From Dickeya lacustris (GTDB taxonomy: Bacteria > Pseudomonadota > Gammaproteobacteria > Enterobacterales > Enterobacteriaceae): a DNA stretch of 64,000 nt. The notes beneath the pieces were generated by a model. The model had not been told where the DNA came from and searched no databases. It saw only the letters and a program-made list of their open reading frames with translations. The DNA lies in NCBI RefSeq assembly GCF_029635795.1, contig NZ_CP114280.1, forward strand, positions 3,968,001 through 4,032,000, in the 5' to 3' direction. The position numbers were made by a program, and so were the translations under genes. Shown one piece after another: positions 31,097 to 42,106 of this stretch (its first letter is position 1; each line of letters begins with the position of its first letter).

Positions 31097-31813
31097 ATGA
31101 TTGGTCCGGTAATTAATGGCGTTGCTATTTTAGCTGGAGGCGCGCTGGGCGTCGTATTACAGCGTTTTATTCCACAGCGTATGCGTGATGGCTTGCCGCC
31201 AGCGTTTGCCATGGTGTCGATTGCCATGGGGATTACGCTGGTTATCAAAGTGCATCAACTGCCTGCCGTTGCGCTGGCGATTATTCTTGGTGTTGGTCTG
31301 GGGGAGTTTTTACGCCTGGAGGCCGGGGTGCAAAAGGGCGCGATTATGATTGAACGCCTGTTAAGCCGACTCGTTCCCGCTCCGGCCCATAAACTGCCGC
31401 AGGATGTTTATACGCAGAATTTCACTGCGTTGATTGTCTTATTTTGTGCCAGCGGTACTGGTGTTGTCGGCGCGATGACAGAGGGACTGACGGGCGATTA
31501 TCAGTTGCTGATTATTAAATCAGCCCTTGATATTTTTACTGCGCTAATCTTTGCTATTACGCTTGGTGTTGCCGTGATGTCGATAGCAGTTCCTCAGTTT
31601 TTGGTGCAAGCGCTGCTGTTTTTTTCCGCCAGGCTTATTATGCCTTTTATGAACGAAATCACGATGGGCGATTTTGCTGCCTGTGGCGGCATTGTCATGA
31701 TGGCCGTTGGGTTACGTATTGCCCAGATAAAAACCTTCGCTGTGGTTAACTTCCTTCCCGCATTAGTGCTGATAATCCCTTTCTCGTTGTATTGGCACCG
31801 TTTGTTTTCCTGA
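31097..31813 (+). CDS. DUF554 family inner-membrane protein (YqgA-like)
   Basis: A 238-residue hydrophobic protein with about seven predicted helices. It starts MIGPVINGVAILAGGALGVVL, and NFTALIVLFCASGTGVVGAMTEGLTGDYQLLIIKSALD is the DUF554 core. The family has no firm function (putative transport). ATG 31097 has GGAG at good spacing (31088-31091); GTG 31094 is too close. It stands alone between the tRNA-Lys genes and nadA, followed by a terminator-like hairpin. Confidence 0.85.
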   Translation: MIGPVINGVAILAGGALGVVLQRFIPQRMRDGLPPAFAMVSIAMGITLVIKVHQLPAVALAIILGVGLGEFLRLEAGVQKGAIMIERLLSRLVPAPAHKLPQDVYTQNFTALIVLFCASGTGVVGAMTEGLTGDYQLLIIKSALDIFTALIFAITLGVAVMSIAVPQFLVQALLFFSARLIMPFMNEITMGDFAACGGIVMMAVGLRIAQIKTFAVVNFLPALVLIIPFSLYWHRLFS

Positions 31814-31877
31814 TCGTTTCCGTCAGGGCCGTATGGCCCTGTACGGCGCTCTGTTTTTAATAAACTAAACAAAATCA

Positions 31878-31916
31878 GCGAAAGACGATCTGTTTTACAG
31901 ATTTCTTCGCTTTCTT
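31878..31916 (+). terminator. Terminator-like hairpin before nadA
   Basis: GCGAA...ATCTGTTTTACAGAT...TTCGC followed by TTTCTT. It probably ends transcription from the DUF554 gene 65 bp upstream. Confidence 0.6.
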
Positions 31917-31925
31917 AGCATTATT

Positions 31926-31943
31926 TGTTTAGTATATAAAACA
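31926..31943 (+). promoter_or_regulatory. NadR-like operator/promoter of nadA-pnuC
   Basis: TGTTTAGTATATAAAACA closely matches the enterobacterial NadR operator pattern TGTTTA-N6-TAAACA. It includes a -10-like TATAAA, and nadA starts 43 bp downstream. It predicts repression when NAD is plentiful. Confidence 0.7.
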
Positions 31944-31986
31944 TCGTTGGCCGTACACCGCCGCTTAAGCGGTTTGGGGATTCATC

Positions 31987-33033
31987 ATGAGCCTGTTTGT
32001 TGAACATCCTGTCATTGACTACCCTTTTCCTGCCCGCCCAAAGGCGCTATCACATCAGGAGAAGCAGCATTATCGTCAGCGTATTAAACAGCTACTTAAG
32101 CAGCGTGATGCGGTATTGGTTGCCCATTATTACACTGACCCGGAAATTCAGTCGTTAGCGGAGGAAACGGGCGGGTGTGTGGCTGACTCGCTTGAAATGG
32201 CGCGCTTTGGTCGCCAGCATCCGGCCAGCACGTTGCTGGTTGCCGGTGTAAAATTTATGGGGGAAACCTCCAAGATCCTCAGCCCGGAGAAAACGGTACT
32301 GATGCCGACGCGAGAGGCGGAGTGTTCACTGGATTTAGGCTGCCCGCCTGAGGCGTTCCAGGCATTTTGCGATAGCCATCCAGACCGTACAGTGGTGGTC
32401 TATGCCAACACCTCCGCTGCCGTTAAAGCGCGGGCCGATTGGGTTGTCACCTCAAGCATTGCCGTCGAGCTCATTGAGCACCTCGACAGCCTTGGTGAAA
32501 AAATCCTTTGGGCGCCTGACCGTCATCTTGGCCGCTATGTTCAACGCCAGACAGGGGCTGACGTATTGTGCTGGCAGGGAGCATGCATTGTTCATGATGA
32601 GTTTAAAACAGAGGCGCTAAAGCGGATGAAGGCGCTATATCCACAAGCCGCTATATTAGTCCATCCTGAGTCTCCTCAGAGCATTGTAGAGATGGCGGAT
32701 GCCGTCGGCTCGACCAGCCAACTGATTCACGCAGCCAAAGCGCTAGCGCACCAACAGCTTATTGTGGCCACCGATCGCGGTATTTTTTATAAAATGCAGC
32801 AGGCCTGCCCGGAAAAAGAATTGCTTGAGGCGCCGACCGCAGGGGAAGGGGCCACGTGCCGAAGCTGCGCGCACTGCCCCTGGATGGCAATGAATGGCTT
32901 ACAAGCTATCGCTGATGCGCTGACGTCCGACGATATCTCTGAGCATGTGATTGATGTTGATGCATCGCTGCGTGAGCAAGCCCTGCTGCCGCTACATCGC
33001 ATGCTGACATTTGCTGCTACACTCAGGGCCTGA
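31987..33033 (+). CDS. nadA: Quinolinate synthase NadA
   Basis: [4Fe-4S] enzyme that condenses iminoaspartate with dihydroxyacetone phosphate to quinolinate in NAD synthesis. 348 residues (E. coli 347). The three cluster cysteines sit in [22 protein letters not shown] and [32 protein letters not shown] is the N-terminal signature. It is followed 88 bp later by pnuC, the usual NadR-controlled pair. Confidence 0.97.
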   Translation: MSLFVEHPVIDYPFPARPKALSHQEKQHYRQRIKQLLKQRDAVLVAHYYTDPEIQSLAEETGGCVADSLEMARFGRQHPASTLLVAGVKFMGETSKILSPEKTVLMPTREAECSLDLGCPPEAFQAFCDSHPDRTVVVYANTSAAVKARADWVVTSSIAVELIEHLDSLGEKILWAPDRHLGRYVQRQTGADVLCWQGACIVHDEFKTEALKRMKALYPQAAILVHPESPQSIVEMADAVGSTSQLIHAAKALAHQQLIVATDRGIFYKMQQACPEKELLEAPTAGEGATCRSCAHCPWMAMNGLQAIADALTSDDISEHVIDVDASLREQALLPLHRMLTFAATLRA

Positions 33034-33121
33034 TTTTTTCTTAACGCCAATGACTGAGCGCACCATCCGAAGGGCGAGGCCAGCTATTGGCGACGGTGAT
33101 TAGCCTGAATCAGGAGTTCAC

Positions 33122-33847
33122 ATGGATTTCTTTAGTACCAGCAATATTCTGGTTCATATTCCCCTTGGCGCGAAGGGGTATGACTTGTCATGGATTGAGG
33201 CGATAGGGACGTTATCTGGCCTGGCATGCATTTGGCTCGCCAGTCTGGAAAAAACGCAAAACTACCTGTTTGGTTTGATCAATGTGTCGTTATTTGCGCT
33301 GATTTTCTTCCAGATCCAACTGTATGCCAGTCTGCTACTGCAAATCTTCTTTATCGCAGCCAATGTATACGGCTGGTATGCCTGGAGTCGAAAAAACGGC
33401 GAACGGCATGCTGAACTGAGAATTCGGTGGTTGTCGCGCCGCCAGGCCGCGCTCTGGGGCAGCGGGTGTGTGATAGCGACACTGCTCTTGTCACGCTATA
33501 TCGATGCTTTCTTTGCCGTGTTGAGTCGTGTGGCGGTGGCGTTGATGCAGGCTATTGGGCTGGATGTCACCCTGCCTGAGCTGCAACCGGATGCATTCCC
33601 CTTCTGGGATTCAGCCATGACGGTGCTCTCGATTGCTGCGATGCTGCTGATGACAAGAAAATATGTGGAAAACTGGCTGCTTTGGGTGGTTATTGACGTA
33701 ATCAGCGTATTTGTCTTCGCCTATCAGGGTGTGTATGCCATGTCATTGCAGTACCTAATCCTGACGGGCATCGCGCTAAATGGCAGTAGGCTGTGGATAA
33801 ACAGCGCCAGAGTGAACCAGTCCCGTCCGTTGGCGCGCTGGGCATAA
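33122..33847 (+). CDS. pnuC: Nicotinamide riboside transporter PnuC
   Basis: Inner-membrane facilitator importing nicotinamide riboside for NAD salvage. 241 residues (E. coli 239) with about seven hydrophobic helices. Family blocks: LASLEKTQNYLFGLINV, QIQLYASLLLQIFFIAANVYGWYAW, TRKYVENWLLWVVIDVIS and QGVYAMSLQYLILTGIALNGS. It follows nadA in one operon. No clear terminator was seen in the 244 bp before aroG. Confidence 0.96.
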   Translation: MDFFSTSNILVHIPLGAKGYDLSWIEAIGTLSGLACIWLASLEKTQNYLFGLINVSLFALIFFQIQLYASLLLQIFFIAANVYGWYAWSRKNGERHAELRIRWLSRRQAALWGSGCVIATLLLSRYIDAFFAVLSRVAVALMQAIGLDVTLPELQPDAFPFWDSAMTVLSIAAMLLMTRKYVENWLLWVVIDVISVFVFAYQGVYAMSLQYLILTGIALNGSRLWINSARVNQSRPLARWA

Positions 33848-34091
33848 ATATCACCGCACTTCTCCTCGGCTTCATCTAACCGGTTGTTTTCGATTATGCA
33901 TGGCGTCCTTGCGGCGCCATTGCGCGCGTTGCCGATAGCGTGAAAACCCGTATGGTGGCGATGCGTCATTTTCTCGCTGCTTGACTTATCATCATCAGCC
34001 TGCAATATGTTCACGACGTTTTTATTTTTCTGTTTTTACTCCGGGCGGATAGGGAAGGCTCCCTGCGCTGCCTTGGGGATATGGGCCCATT

Positions 34092-35144
34092 ATGAATTAC
34101 CAGAATGACGATTTGAGAATCAAAGAAATTAAAGAATTACTTCCCCCTGTTGCATTGTTGGAAAAGTTCCCGGCTACCGAGCGTGCGGCACAGACGGTAT
34201 TTAATGCCCGTAGCGCCATCCATAAAATCCTTAAGGGCAATGACGATCGCCTGCTGGTGGTGATAGGCCCTTGCTCTATCCATGACCCGGTTGCCGCCAA
34301 AGAGTATGCGGCACGGCTATTGTCGCTGCGTGAAGAGCTGCGCGGTGATTTAGAGGTGGTGATGCGGGTCTACTTTGAGAAACCGCGCACGACCGTTGGC
34401 TGGAAAGGGTTGATCAACGATCCACATATGGATAACAGTTTCCAGATTAACGATGGATTGAAAATCGCACGCCAACTGTTGCTGGATATTAACGATACCG
34501 GCTTGCCGGCAGCGGGCGAATTTTTGGATATGATCACGCCGCAATACATGGCAGACCTGATGAGCTGGGGCGCTATTGGCGCGCGCACCACAGAGTCTCA
34601 GGTGCATCGTGAGCTGGCCTCCGGGCTTTCTTGCCCGGTTGGTTTCAAGAATGGTACGGATGGCACCATCAAGGTAGCGATTGATGCTATCAACGCTGCT
34701 CGTGCGCCACATTGCTTCCTCTCTGTGACTAAGTGGGGCCACTCGGCGATTGTGAATACCAGCGGTAATCACGACTGTCACATTATTCTGCGCGGCGGCA
34801 AAGAGCCTAACTACAGTGCCGAGCATGTGCAGGCCGTTAAGGTTGGCCTGGAAAAAGCCGGTTTAGCCGCACAGGTCATGATTGACTTTAGCCATGCCAA
34901 CAGCAGCAAACAATTCAAGAAACAGATGGACGTCTGTGAAGATGTTTGCCGTCAGGTTGCCGGTGGCGAACGCGCCATCATGGGCGTGATGGTCGAGAGC
35001 CATCTGGTTGAGGGAAATCAGAGCCTGGAGAGCGGTGATGCGCTGGTTTATGGTAAAAGCGTGACCGATGCCTGTATCGGTTGGAGTGATACCGAGCTCC
35101 TGCTGCGCCAGTTGGCTGCGGCTGTGCGTCAGCGTCGGGGCTGA
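34092..35144 (+). CDS. aroG: DAHP synthase, Phe-sensitive type (AroG)
   Basis: First step of the shikimate pathway: phosphoenolpyruvate plus erythrose 4-phosphate gives DAHP. 350 residues as in E. coli AroG. MNYQNDDLRIKEIKELLPP is the N-terminal allosteric arm. VIGPCSIHDPVAAKEYA, MRVYFEKPRTTVGWKGL, GARTTESQVHRELASGLSCPVGFKNGTDG and DFSHANSSKQFKKQ supply the metal and substrate residues. No TyrR box was recognised upstream. A strong terminator follows. Confidence 0.96.
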   Translation: MNYQNDDLRIKEIKELLPPVALLEKFPATERAAQTVFNARSAIHKILKGNDDRLLVVIGPCSIHDPVAAKEYAARLLSLREELRGDLEVVMRVYFEKPRTTVGWKGLINDPHMDNSFQINDGLKIARQLLLDINDTGLPAAGEFLDMITPQYMADLMSWGAIGARTTESQVHRELASGLSCPVGFKNGTDGTIKVAIDAINAARAPHCFLSVTKWGHSAIVNTSGNHDCHIILRGGKEPNYSAEHVQAVKVGLEKAGLAAQVMIDFSHANSSKQFKKQMDVCEDVCRQVAGGERAIMGVMVESHLVEGNQSLESGDALVYGKSVTDACIGWSDTELLLRQLAAAVRQRRG

Positions 35145-35170
35145 AAGCTGAAACAATAACCTGAAACAAT

Positions 35171-35199
35171 AAAAAAACCCGGCCTGGCCGGGTTTTTTG
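35171..35199. terminator. Bidirectional terminator between aroG and gpmA
   Basis: AAAAAAACCCGGCC-T-GGCCGGGTTTTTT is symmetrical, with an A tract on one side and a T tract on the other. It serves both convergent genes. Confidence 0.95.
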
Positions 35200-35236
35200 T
35201 CATCACATCACCGCAAAGCGGCAGTGATTGTACGAA

Positions 35237-35989
35237 TTACTTCGCTTTACCCTGATTGGCTACTGCCGCCGCTTTGGCTGCGATTTCATCAGCGTTGCCC
35301 AGATAGTAACGTTTCAGTGGTTTGAAGTTTTCGTCAAATTCGTAAACCAGCGGCACGGCGGTCGGGATATTCAGTTCCAGAATTTCTTCTTCGCTCATGT
35401 TATCCAGGTATTTCACCAGCGCACGCAGGGAGTTGCCGTGGGCGGCGATGATAACGCGCTCGCCAGTCTTCAGACGCGGCAGAATGGTTTCGTTCCAGAA
35501 CGGCACCACGCGCTCGATAGTCAGCGCCAGGCTTTCAGTCAGCGGCAGCTCTTTGTCGCTCAGTGATGCGTAACGCGGGTCGTGGCCCGGAAAACGCTCA
35601 TCTTCACGAGTCAGTTCTGGCGGAGTAACGGCAAAACCACGACGCCACAGTTTGACCTGGTCGTCGCCGTATTTTTCAGCGGTTTCGGCTTTGTTCAGGC
35701 CCTGCAATGCACCGTAGTGACGCTCGTTCAGTTTCCAGCTTTTTTCGACCGGCAGCCAGGCTTGATCCAGCTCGTCCAGCACGTTCCACAGGGTGTGAAT
35801 GGCACGTTTCAGCACAGAGGTGTAGGCGAAATCGAAGCTGAAGCCTTCTTCTTTCAGCAGTTTACCTGCCTGTTTAGCTTCATTAACGCCTTTCTCAGAC
35901 AGCTCAACGTCCATCCAGCCGGTGAAGCGGTTTTCGTTGTTCCACTGGCTTTCACCATGTCGCACCAGTACCAGTTTCGTTACAGCCAT
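35237..35989 (-). CDS. gpmA: 2,3-bisphosphoglycerate-dependent phosphoglycerate mutase
   Basis: Glycolytic enzyme interconverting 3- and 2-phosphoglycerate through a phosphohistidine. 250 residues as in E. coli. [10 protein letters not shown] contains the catalytic His11, [15 protein letters not shown] and [14 protein letters not shown] are substrate-site blocks, and [15 protein letters not shown] contains the second His (about 184). AAGGAG precedes ATG 35989. It has its own promoter in the gap after cusA. Confidence 0.98.
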   Translation of the reverse strand: MAVTKLVLVRHGESQWNNENRFTGWMDVELSEKGVNEAKQAGKLLKEEGFSFDFAYTSVLKRAIHTLWNVLDELDQAWLPVEKSWKLNERHYGALQGLNKAETAEKYGDDQVKLWRRGFAVTPPELTREDERFPGHDPRYASLSDKELPLTESLALTIERVVPFWNETILPRLKTGERVIIAAHGNSLRALVKYLDNMSEEEILELNIPTAVPLVYEFDENFKPLKRYYLGNADEIAAKAAAVANQGKAK

Positions 35990-36034
35990 AGCTTAACTCC
36001 TTCATATACTAAGATTTCTATGATAACTGCGCTC

Positions 36035-36064
36035 ATTATAGGGCCGCAGAGCGGTTATCGGCAA
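36035..36064 (-). promoter_or_regulatory. Predicted gpmA promoter
   Basis: Minus strand TTGCCG (36064-36059), 18-bp spacer, TATAAT (36040-36035). The perfect -10 lies about 45 bp upstream of the gpmA start, separating gpmA from the copper operon read on the same strand. Confidence 0.6.
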
Positions 36065-36132
36065 TCGCTAGTCATCTGGCCGAGTGATTTATCGGCCAGC
36101 ATGATGATGACAAAATCGCTAGCTTTATCGTT

Positions 36133-39100
36133 TCAGTTGCTCTGTTTCTCCACTCTATCACGCAAGTTATTGCGCTGGAGTAGCAAGAAAAGCGCGGGTA
36201 TAACCAGCATGGAGAGTATCGGCGCACTGACCATCCCCCCTATCATCGGTGCGGCGATGCGCTGCATCATTTCTGAGCCGCTACCGCTGCCCCACATGAT
36301 CGGGAGTAATCCGGCCATGATCGTCGCTACCGTCATCATTTTAGGCCGCACGCGCAACACGGCGCCTTCGCGTATTGCTGCCATTAATTGAGGCTCCGTT
36401 ATCGCTTGCCCCGGTACGCTATATTTCTCCACCGCCTGATTCAGGTAGAGCAGCATGATGACGCCAAACTCGGCTGCTACCCCGGCAAGTGCAATAAATC
36501 CTACCGCACCGGCGACCGAGAGAGAGTAGTCGAGCAGGTATAACAACCAGACTCCGCCAATCAGTGCAAAGGGTAGTGTACCCATAATCAGCAAGGCATC
36601 TTTGATCTTGCCAAAGGTCAGGTATAGCAAGATAAAAATAATCAGCAACGTGAAAGGCACCACCAGCTTCATGGTAGCCGTGGCTCGCTCCAGATATTCA
36701 AACTGACCAGACCAACTCAGCGAGACGCCCTGCGGCAGTATGACCTGTTGCGCCACCAACTGTTGCATTGCTTCAACGGCTGATTTGAGATCGCGCCCGC
36801 GCAGGTCAACATAAACCCAGTCACTCAGGCGGCCATTTTCGCTTTTTAGCATTGGCGGCCCTTCGCTGATTCGAATGTCCGCCAGCTCGGATAATGTCAG
36901 GTGCGCGCCACGCTGTGTAATGACCGGAAGATTCTTTATCGCATCCAATGAATCTCGCCGTTCCTGCGGGTAGCGCACATTAATCGGGTAACGCCTGCGG
37001 CCCTCCAGCGTTTCTCCCACATTCTGCCCGCCAATCAGTGTAGCGACCATCGACTGTAGCTCTTGCACGGAAACGCCGTAACGCGCGGCGCGCGCGCGGT
37101 CGATGTCAATATCAATGTATCGCCCACCGGTCAGTCGCTCGGCCAGTGCGGAGGTGACGCCGGGAACACCTTTTACCACTTGCTCTATCTGGGCTGCGAC
37201 GTGTTCGATATCCTGCTGATTATCACCATTGACCTTGATACCCACCGGGCTTTTGATACCTGTCGCCAACATATCAAGCCGATTACGGATGGGGGGCACC
37301 CAGACATTGGCGATACCGGGAAGGTTAACTGTGCTATCGAGTTCGGCAATCAGCGTTTCCATTGTCATGCCCGCTCGCCACTGCGCACGCGGCTTCAGGC
37401 GTATGGTGGTTTCGAACATGGTCAGGGCTGCCGGGTCGGTGGCGCTGTCAGCGCGCCCGGCTTTGCCAAACACGCTATCGACCTCCGGTACGGTTTTGAT
37501 AAGCCGGTCAGTTTGTTGTAATAACCTTGCGGCTTCACGAGGCGAAATGCCGGGCAAAGTCGATGGCATATACAGCAAATCGCCCTCATCAAGCGTCGGC
37601 ATAAATTCACTGCCCAGACGCATCAGCGGAAAGGCGGTGAGCAACAGCAGCATCAACGAGAGCGACAAGGTCGTTTTAGGAAACCGCAGCACCTGCGCTA
37701 ACACCGGTTGGTAGAGCGCAATCAACCAGCGGTTGATGGGGTTGGCCTGCTCATCGGGAAGACGGCCACGTACCAGATAGCCCATCAGTACCGGCACCAG
37801 CGTTATGCCAAGCATCGCGGAGACCGCCATCGCGTAGGTCTTGGTAAATGCCAGTGGCGAAAACATGCGGCCTTCCTGCGCTTGTAGTGAGAACACCGGA
37901 ATAAACGACAGCGTAATGATAAGCAGGCTGCAAAATAGCGCGGGCCCGACCTCGGTGGCGGCCTGCATGGCAAGCTGCCACCAGACGGCATTATCCGGCT
38001 CGCGGTCGGGGTGCTGGTGTCGCCACTGTTCAACCACCTTGTGCATGTTTTCGACCATAACGATAGCGGCATCCACCATCGCGCCAATCGCAATCGCAAT
38101 CCCGCCCAACGACATGATATTGGCGTTAATGCCCTGATAGCGCATGATGATAAACGCCCCCAAAATACCAAGCGGCAGGCTAATGACGGCCACCAGCGAA
38201 GATCGCCAGTGAAACAGGAACAGCGCACACACCACCGCGACCACGGCAAACTCCTCCAGCAGTTTATGGCTAAGGGTGGTGATGGCGCGCTCAATGAGCG
38301 CTGAACGGTCATAGGTGGTGACAATCTCGACGCCAGCGGGCAGTTGCTGGCGGATTTGCTGCATGCGAGCATGAATGGCACGCAGTGTTTCCAGTGCGTT
38401 TTTACCTGAACGCAGCACAATCACACCGCCTGCGACCTCACCTTCGCCATTGAGTTCGGCGATACCTCGTCGCATTTCCGGGCCCTGACGCACGCTGGCG
38501 ACATCCTGCAATAGCACCGGAATGCCTTCACGCAGGCCGACCGGCACGTTGAGGAAATCAGCCGGTTTTAGCAGGTAGCCGCTGCTGCGCACGATGTACT
38601 CCGCTTCCCCCTGTTCAATAATGGAACCGCCGCTTTCCTGATTTGCTGCTCTTAGGGCATCGATAACCTGCTGATGCGTGATATTAAGCGCCAGCAGGCG
38701 CTCCGGGTGCAGCACCACCTGATACTGGCGTACCATGCCGCCAATGCTGGCAACCTCGGCCACATTGGGCAGGGTTTTCAACTGATATTTTAACTGCCAG
38801 TCCTGTATGGCGCGTAAGTCCGCCAGGCTGTGTTGGCCGCTTTTATCTATCAGTGCGTATTCGTAGATCCAGCCGACGCCGGTGGCATCCGGCCCGAGTG
38901 TCGCCTTCGCCTCGGCAGGTAAGGTCGATTGCACCTGACTGAGGTACTCTAATACGCGTGAGCGCGCCCAGTAGGGGTCGGTGCCATCATCAAACAGCAC
39001 GTAAACATAGGCATCACCAAACATGGAAAAACCGCGTACCGTCTTGGCTCCCGGCACCGATAGCATGGTCGTGGTGAGCGGGTAGGTCACTTGGTTTTCC

Positions 39101-39282
39101 ACCACCTGGGGCGCTTTACCGGGGTAGTTGACACGGATAATGACCTGAACGTCAGACAAGTCCGGCAGCGCGTCCAGCGGCGTGCGCTGCAATGATATTC
39201 CTCCCCCTATCGCCATCAGCAGTGTGGCGATGAGCACCAAAAACCGGTTTTGGATAGACCAGCGAATGACATGGGCAATCAT
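36133..39282 (-). CDS. cusA: CusA-type Cu(I)/Ag(I) efflux RND pump
   Basis: Inner-membrane heavy-metal RND transporter that drives metal through the CusCBA channel using protons. 1049 residues (E. coli CusA 1047) with the two-fold RND repeat. The three methionines used by CusA for Cu(I)/Ag(I) align: Met572 ([10 protein letters not shown]), Met622 (ALTMFETTI) and Met671 ([12 protein letters not shown]). The TM4 proton-relay Asp is at about 404 ([13 protein letters not shown]). This argues for Cu/Ag rather than Co/Zn/Cd. It overlaps cusB by ATGA. Last gene of the operon. Confidence 0.95.
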   Translation of the reverse strand: MIAHVIRWSIQNRFLVLIATLLMAIGGGISLQRTPLDALPDLSDVQVIIRVNYPGKAPQVVENQVTYPLTTTMLSVPGAKTVRGFSMFGDAYVYVLFDDGTDPYWARSRVLEYLSQVQSTLPAEAKATLGPDATGVGWIYEYALIDKSGQHSLADLRAIQDWQLKYQLKTLPNVAEVASIGGMVRQYQVVLHPERLLALNITHQQVIDALRAANQESGGSIIEQGEAEYIVRSSGYLLKPADFLNVPVGLREGIPVLLQDVASVRQGPEMRRGIAELNGEGEVAGGVIVLRSGKNALETLRAIHARMQQIRQQLPAGVEIVTTYDRSALIERAITTLSHKLLEEFAVVAVVCALFLFHWRSSLVAVISLPLGILGAFIIMRYQGINANIMSLGGIAIAIGAMVDAAIVMVENMHKVVEQWRHQHPDREPDNAVWWQLAMQAATEVGPALFCSLLIITLSFIPVFSLQAQEGRMFSPLAFTKTYAMAVSAMLGITLVPVLMGYLVRGRLPDEQANPINRWLIALYQPVLAQVLRFPKTTLSLSLMLLLLTAFPLMRLGSEFMPTLDEGDLLYMPSTLPGISPREAARLLQQTDRLIKTVPEVDSVFGKAGRADSATDPAALTMFETTIRLKPRAQWRAGMTMETLIAELDSTVNLPGIANVWVPPIRNRLDMLATGIKSPVGIKVNGDNQQDIEHVAAQIEQVVKGVPGVTSALAERLTGGRYIDIDIDRARAARYGVSVQELQSMVATLIGGQNVGETLEGRRRYPINVRYPQERRDSLDAIKNLPVITQRGAHLTLSELADIRISEGPPMLKSENGRLSDWVYVDLRGRDLKSAVEAMQQLVAQQVILPQGVSLSWSGQFEYLERATATMKLVVPFTLLIIFILLYLTFGKIKDALLIMGTLPFALIGGVWLLYLLDYSLSVAGAVGFIALAGVAAEFGVIMLLYLNQAVEKYSVPGQAITEPQLMAAIREGAVLRVRPKMMTVATIMAGLLPIMWGSGSGSEMMQRIAAPMIGGMVSAPILSMLVIPALFLLLQRNNLRDRVEKQSN

Positions 39283-40838
39283 GGATGGCCTCCGTGCGTT
39301 GTCGTGACGTCAGGTTGTGTCGTGGCGACCGGTTGGATTGCTCGCAGCGTGGCGCCGCTGTCTTGCACAAGAAAACGGAACGTAACCCGCACGCCGGGGC
39401 GAAGGGTGTCAGGCAATGCGGCGTCAGCGGTAAAGTCCATTATCATCGGTGGCCAGCCGAGAGCCTCTATCGCGTCATGAGCAATCGTCACCTGCCTGCC
39501 GTTGATGGCGTTGATGATGCCGGTGGCCTGATAATCGCGCGCGGGTGAAGAGGCGGCAGGTTTGGCCTCCTGCGGCGTGCCGTTGCTAAACGACGCGAGC
39601 GCGCTGTGCAGGCTGGCTTCTGAGTCCAGCAGGAATTGGCCGGAAGTGACAACGTGCTCGCCTTCATTCAGGCCGGATAGAATCTCAACCCAGCCATCTT
39701 GCATTGCGCCGGTCTGTACCTGACGAGGGGTGAAATAACCTTGCCCCTCACTGACCAAGACTCGATTCTGCTGGCTACTCATCAGTAGGGCCGATTGTGG
39801 GATCATGAGCGCCGTTTGGGCCTGCGCGGCGGCGAGCTGCACGCGCAGGTACATACCGGGCTTGAGTCGTTGCCCGGGGTTATCCAGCTCAATGCGCGCC
39901 TTCAGGGTGCGGGTGGTGGTGTCAAGCTGCGGCAACACCTCGCTAATTTGGCCGTGGAACGCCTCGCCCGGCCAGCTATCGCTCGTGGCGAGAACGGTAT
40001 CGCCTTGGTGTACGGTGGCGGCCTGCCATGCCGGATAGTCGATTTCAAGCCAGGCCGGGTCGGCGTAAGCCAGCTCAAACAGCGGTTGTGCCGGGGTGAG
40101 TTGAGCGCCGACGCGCACATCCAGCCGGTTAACATAACCGCTTTGTGGCGCGCGTAGCGCAAGACGCGGCTGTGGCTTGCCATTACGCTCGACATCGCGG
40201 ATAACGCTTTCAGGCATGAACATCAGCGCCAGCTTTTGGCGTGCGGCCTGGCTCAGTGCGGCATCGCCCAACTGGCGTACTGCCAGATATTCTTGCTGGG
40301 CGGCGGCCCAGCCGGGGTTCCACAGCATCGCCAGCGTTTGTCCGGCTTGTACCGGCTGCTGTACGGCGTTGATGTTCAACTGCTCGACGACCCCACCGCT
40401 CGGTGCGACCACGGTACGCAGGCTGTGTTGATTGATAACCACCGTGCCGTAGCCACTCAGCGCCGATGAGCGCGTGCGACGCTCGGTGCTGGCGGTTTGC
40501 ACCCCCAGGTTTTGTTGTTGGCGGGCGCTGACCCGCACGCCGCCGCTATCCTGTTCCTCATCGGCGTAGCGAGGCCGCAGCGGCATGTCCATAAACGGTG
40601 ATTTTCCCGGTTGCTCAAAGCGCTTATCCGGCACCATAGGGTCATACCAGTAAAGCACCTGACGGGACGGGGTAGCCGCTGCGGGAGCCGGCGAAGAGGG
40701 CGCGTTCTGCTCGCGAGCGAGTGGGGTGGCAACGGGTTGTGTGCTGTGGCGCGAGCGTGTGCCGATAATGTAACCGGCGCTTGCGGCAGTCAGCGCAATT
40801 GCAAGCACCATCAGGCTGGTAATACGTGTTCGATTCAT
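39279..40838 (-). CDS. cusB: CusB-type periplasmic adaptor with a fused C-terminal CusF domain
   Basis: Membrane-fusion protein linking CusA to the outer-membrane channel. ATG 40838 overlaps the upstream gene by ATGA and gives 519 residues, against about 407 in E. coli CusB. It has an N-terminal anchor (residues 5-24), the [25 protein letters not shown] metal-binding entry segment, and lipoyl/barrel regions. The extra C-terminal piece (about 435-505) is a CusF metallochaperone fold with His454, Trp462, Met465 and Met467 in the CusF spacing. The chaperone is thus built into the adaptor. Confidence 0.92.
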   Translation of the reverse strand: MNRTRITSLMVLAIALTAASAGYIIGTRSRHSTQPVATPLAREQNAPSSPAPAAATPSRQVLYWYDPMVPDKRFEQPGKSPFMDMPLRPRYADEEQDSGGVRVSARQQQNLGVQTASTERRTRSSALSGYGTVVINQHSLRTVVAPSGGVVEQLNINAVQQPVQAGQTLAMLWNPGWAAAQQEYLAVRQLGDAALSQAARQKLALMFMPESVIRDVERNGKPQPRLALRAPQSGYVNRLDVRVGAQLTPAQPLFELAYADPAWLEIDYPAWQAATVHQGDTVLATSDSWPGEAFHGQISEVLPQLDTTTRTLKARIELDNPGQRLKPGMYLRVQLAAAQAQTALMIPQSALLMSSQQNRVLVSEGQGYFTPRQVQTGAMQDGWVEILSGLNEGEHVVTSGQFLLDSEASLHSALASFSNGTPQEAKPAASSPARDYQATGIINAINGRQVTIAHDAIEALGWPPMIMDFTADAALPDTLRPGVRVTFRFLVQDSGATLRAIQPVATTQPDVTTTHGGHP

Positions 40839-42094
40839 TTTGCCCCCTCTCCCTGAGGTGTCAGATAGCGCAGCGTCGCCCATAGCATGGCCATGTCACG
40901 GGCGGTGTTTTGTGTGGCGATGCGGCTTTCCAGCAGGGCGCGGCGCGCCTCCAATAGGCTGGAAAGATCGCTGCTGTTGCTTTGATACTGGCTCTGCAAC
41001 AGGCGAATACGCTGCTGTTGCAAGGGCAGCACCTCATCATTTAAGCGCCGCCAGCGCGTTTGCGCGGCCTGATACTGGGCCAGCAACATATCGAGTTGCG
41101 CCCGGTGTTCTCGCTGTACCTGCGCCACCCGGTCACGGGCTTCCAGGCCGCGAGCCAGGTCGGCGGCGTGGTCTTTGTCCTGACGGCGAGACTGGAAGAG
41201 CGGTAGGTCAAGGCTGATGGCAATACCGGCCATATCATCAAAGCGGTTGCCCCGCTTGCCGTAATACACTTCAACGCCGATATCCGGTATGGCGGCAACC
41301 TCCGATTGTGCCGCGCGTGCGTGCGCCAGCCGGAGCGTCTGTTCGGCTTGCAGCAAATCGGGGTGTTGTGCGAGTGCGGCATACAGCACGGCCGGCTCTG
41401 CTGGCAGGCGTTCAATGCGCGGTAGCGCCCCTTGCAGCGTCATATCGGTTACACCGGTCAGTGCGGTGAGTCGCGCGCGTGCGACGGCCAATACGCTGCG
41501 AGCATCGGTCAGTTTGTCTTGCATACCGGTCAGCGCCAGTTGCGCGTCCAGCACCCTGGCTGGCGCACCGCCTGCTGCGACAGCGGCTTTTTGCACCACC
41601 AGTTGCTGTTGGCTCTCTTTAACCAGCGCTTCAATCTCTTGTAGCGTCTGGTTTGAGATAGCCATCTCAAGCCAGGCTTGGGCGGTATCGCGTTGCAGGC
41701 GCGCGCGCAGGGTGTCGCTGTTGCTGCGCACCGCCTCGGCTTCGGCCACTAGCGTTTGCGCTTTACGCTCGCGTTTGGTCGTGCTGACGTAGGTTTGCAT
41801 AATGCCGATGCGTTGCATGGTCATGCCTTCGCGCGTCAGACGGGCGTTATTACTGCCACCGAGTGGCACATTATCAAGCGCATATTTTAATTGTGGATCA
41901 GGCAGTTGTGTTGCGGCCTCAGCCATGTTCTGTAGCGCGCTAATCTGGTGCTGATTGGCGGACAGGTCAGCGGAATAACGCTCCGCCGCCTGTAATGCAC
42001 CCTCAAGCGTTAGCGTTGCCGCAAACGACGCGGCAGGCAGCCACAGCAACATCGCCAGCCACGCGCATAAAGCGCGAAACGTGCGTGTATACAT
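40835..42094 (-). CDS. TolC/CusC-family outer-membrane efflux protein
   Basis: Outer-membrane and periplasmic channel of the metal efflux pump. 419 residues with a Sec signal peptide cleaved near residue 25 (AASFA/ATLTLEG). Two OEP repeats have long coiled-coil helices (TRARLQRDTAQAWLEMAI type; QREHRAQLDMLLAQYQAAQ). There is no lipobox cysteine, unlike E. coli CusC, so it resembles the CzcC/TolC style. It lies between the CusF-like gene and cusB on one message, so it is the CusC partner by position. Confidence 0.9.
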   Translation of the reverse strand: MYTRTFRALCAWLAMLLWLPAASFAATLTLEGALQAAERYSADLSANQHQISALQNMAEAATQLPDPQLKYALDNVPLGGSNNARLTREGMTMQRIGIMQTYVSTTKRERKAQTLVAEAEAVRSNSDTLRARLQRDTAQAWLEMAISNQTLQEIEALVKESQQQLVVQKAAVAAGGAPARVLDAQLALTGMQDKLTDARSVLAVARARLTALTGVTDMTLQGALPRIERLPAEPAVLYAALAQHPDLLQAEQTLRLAHARAAQSEVAAIPDIGVEVYYGKRGNRFDDMAGIAISLDLPLFQSRRQDKDHAADLARGLEARDRVAQVQREHRAQLDMLLAQYQAAQTRWRRLNDEVLPLQQQRIRLLQSQYQSNSSDLSSLLEARRALLESRIATQNTARDMAMLWATLRYLTPQGEGAK

Positions 42095-42106
42095 GGTGGT
42101 CTCCGA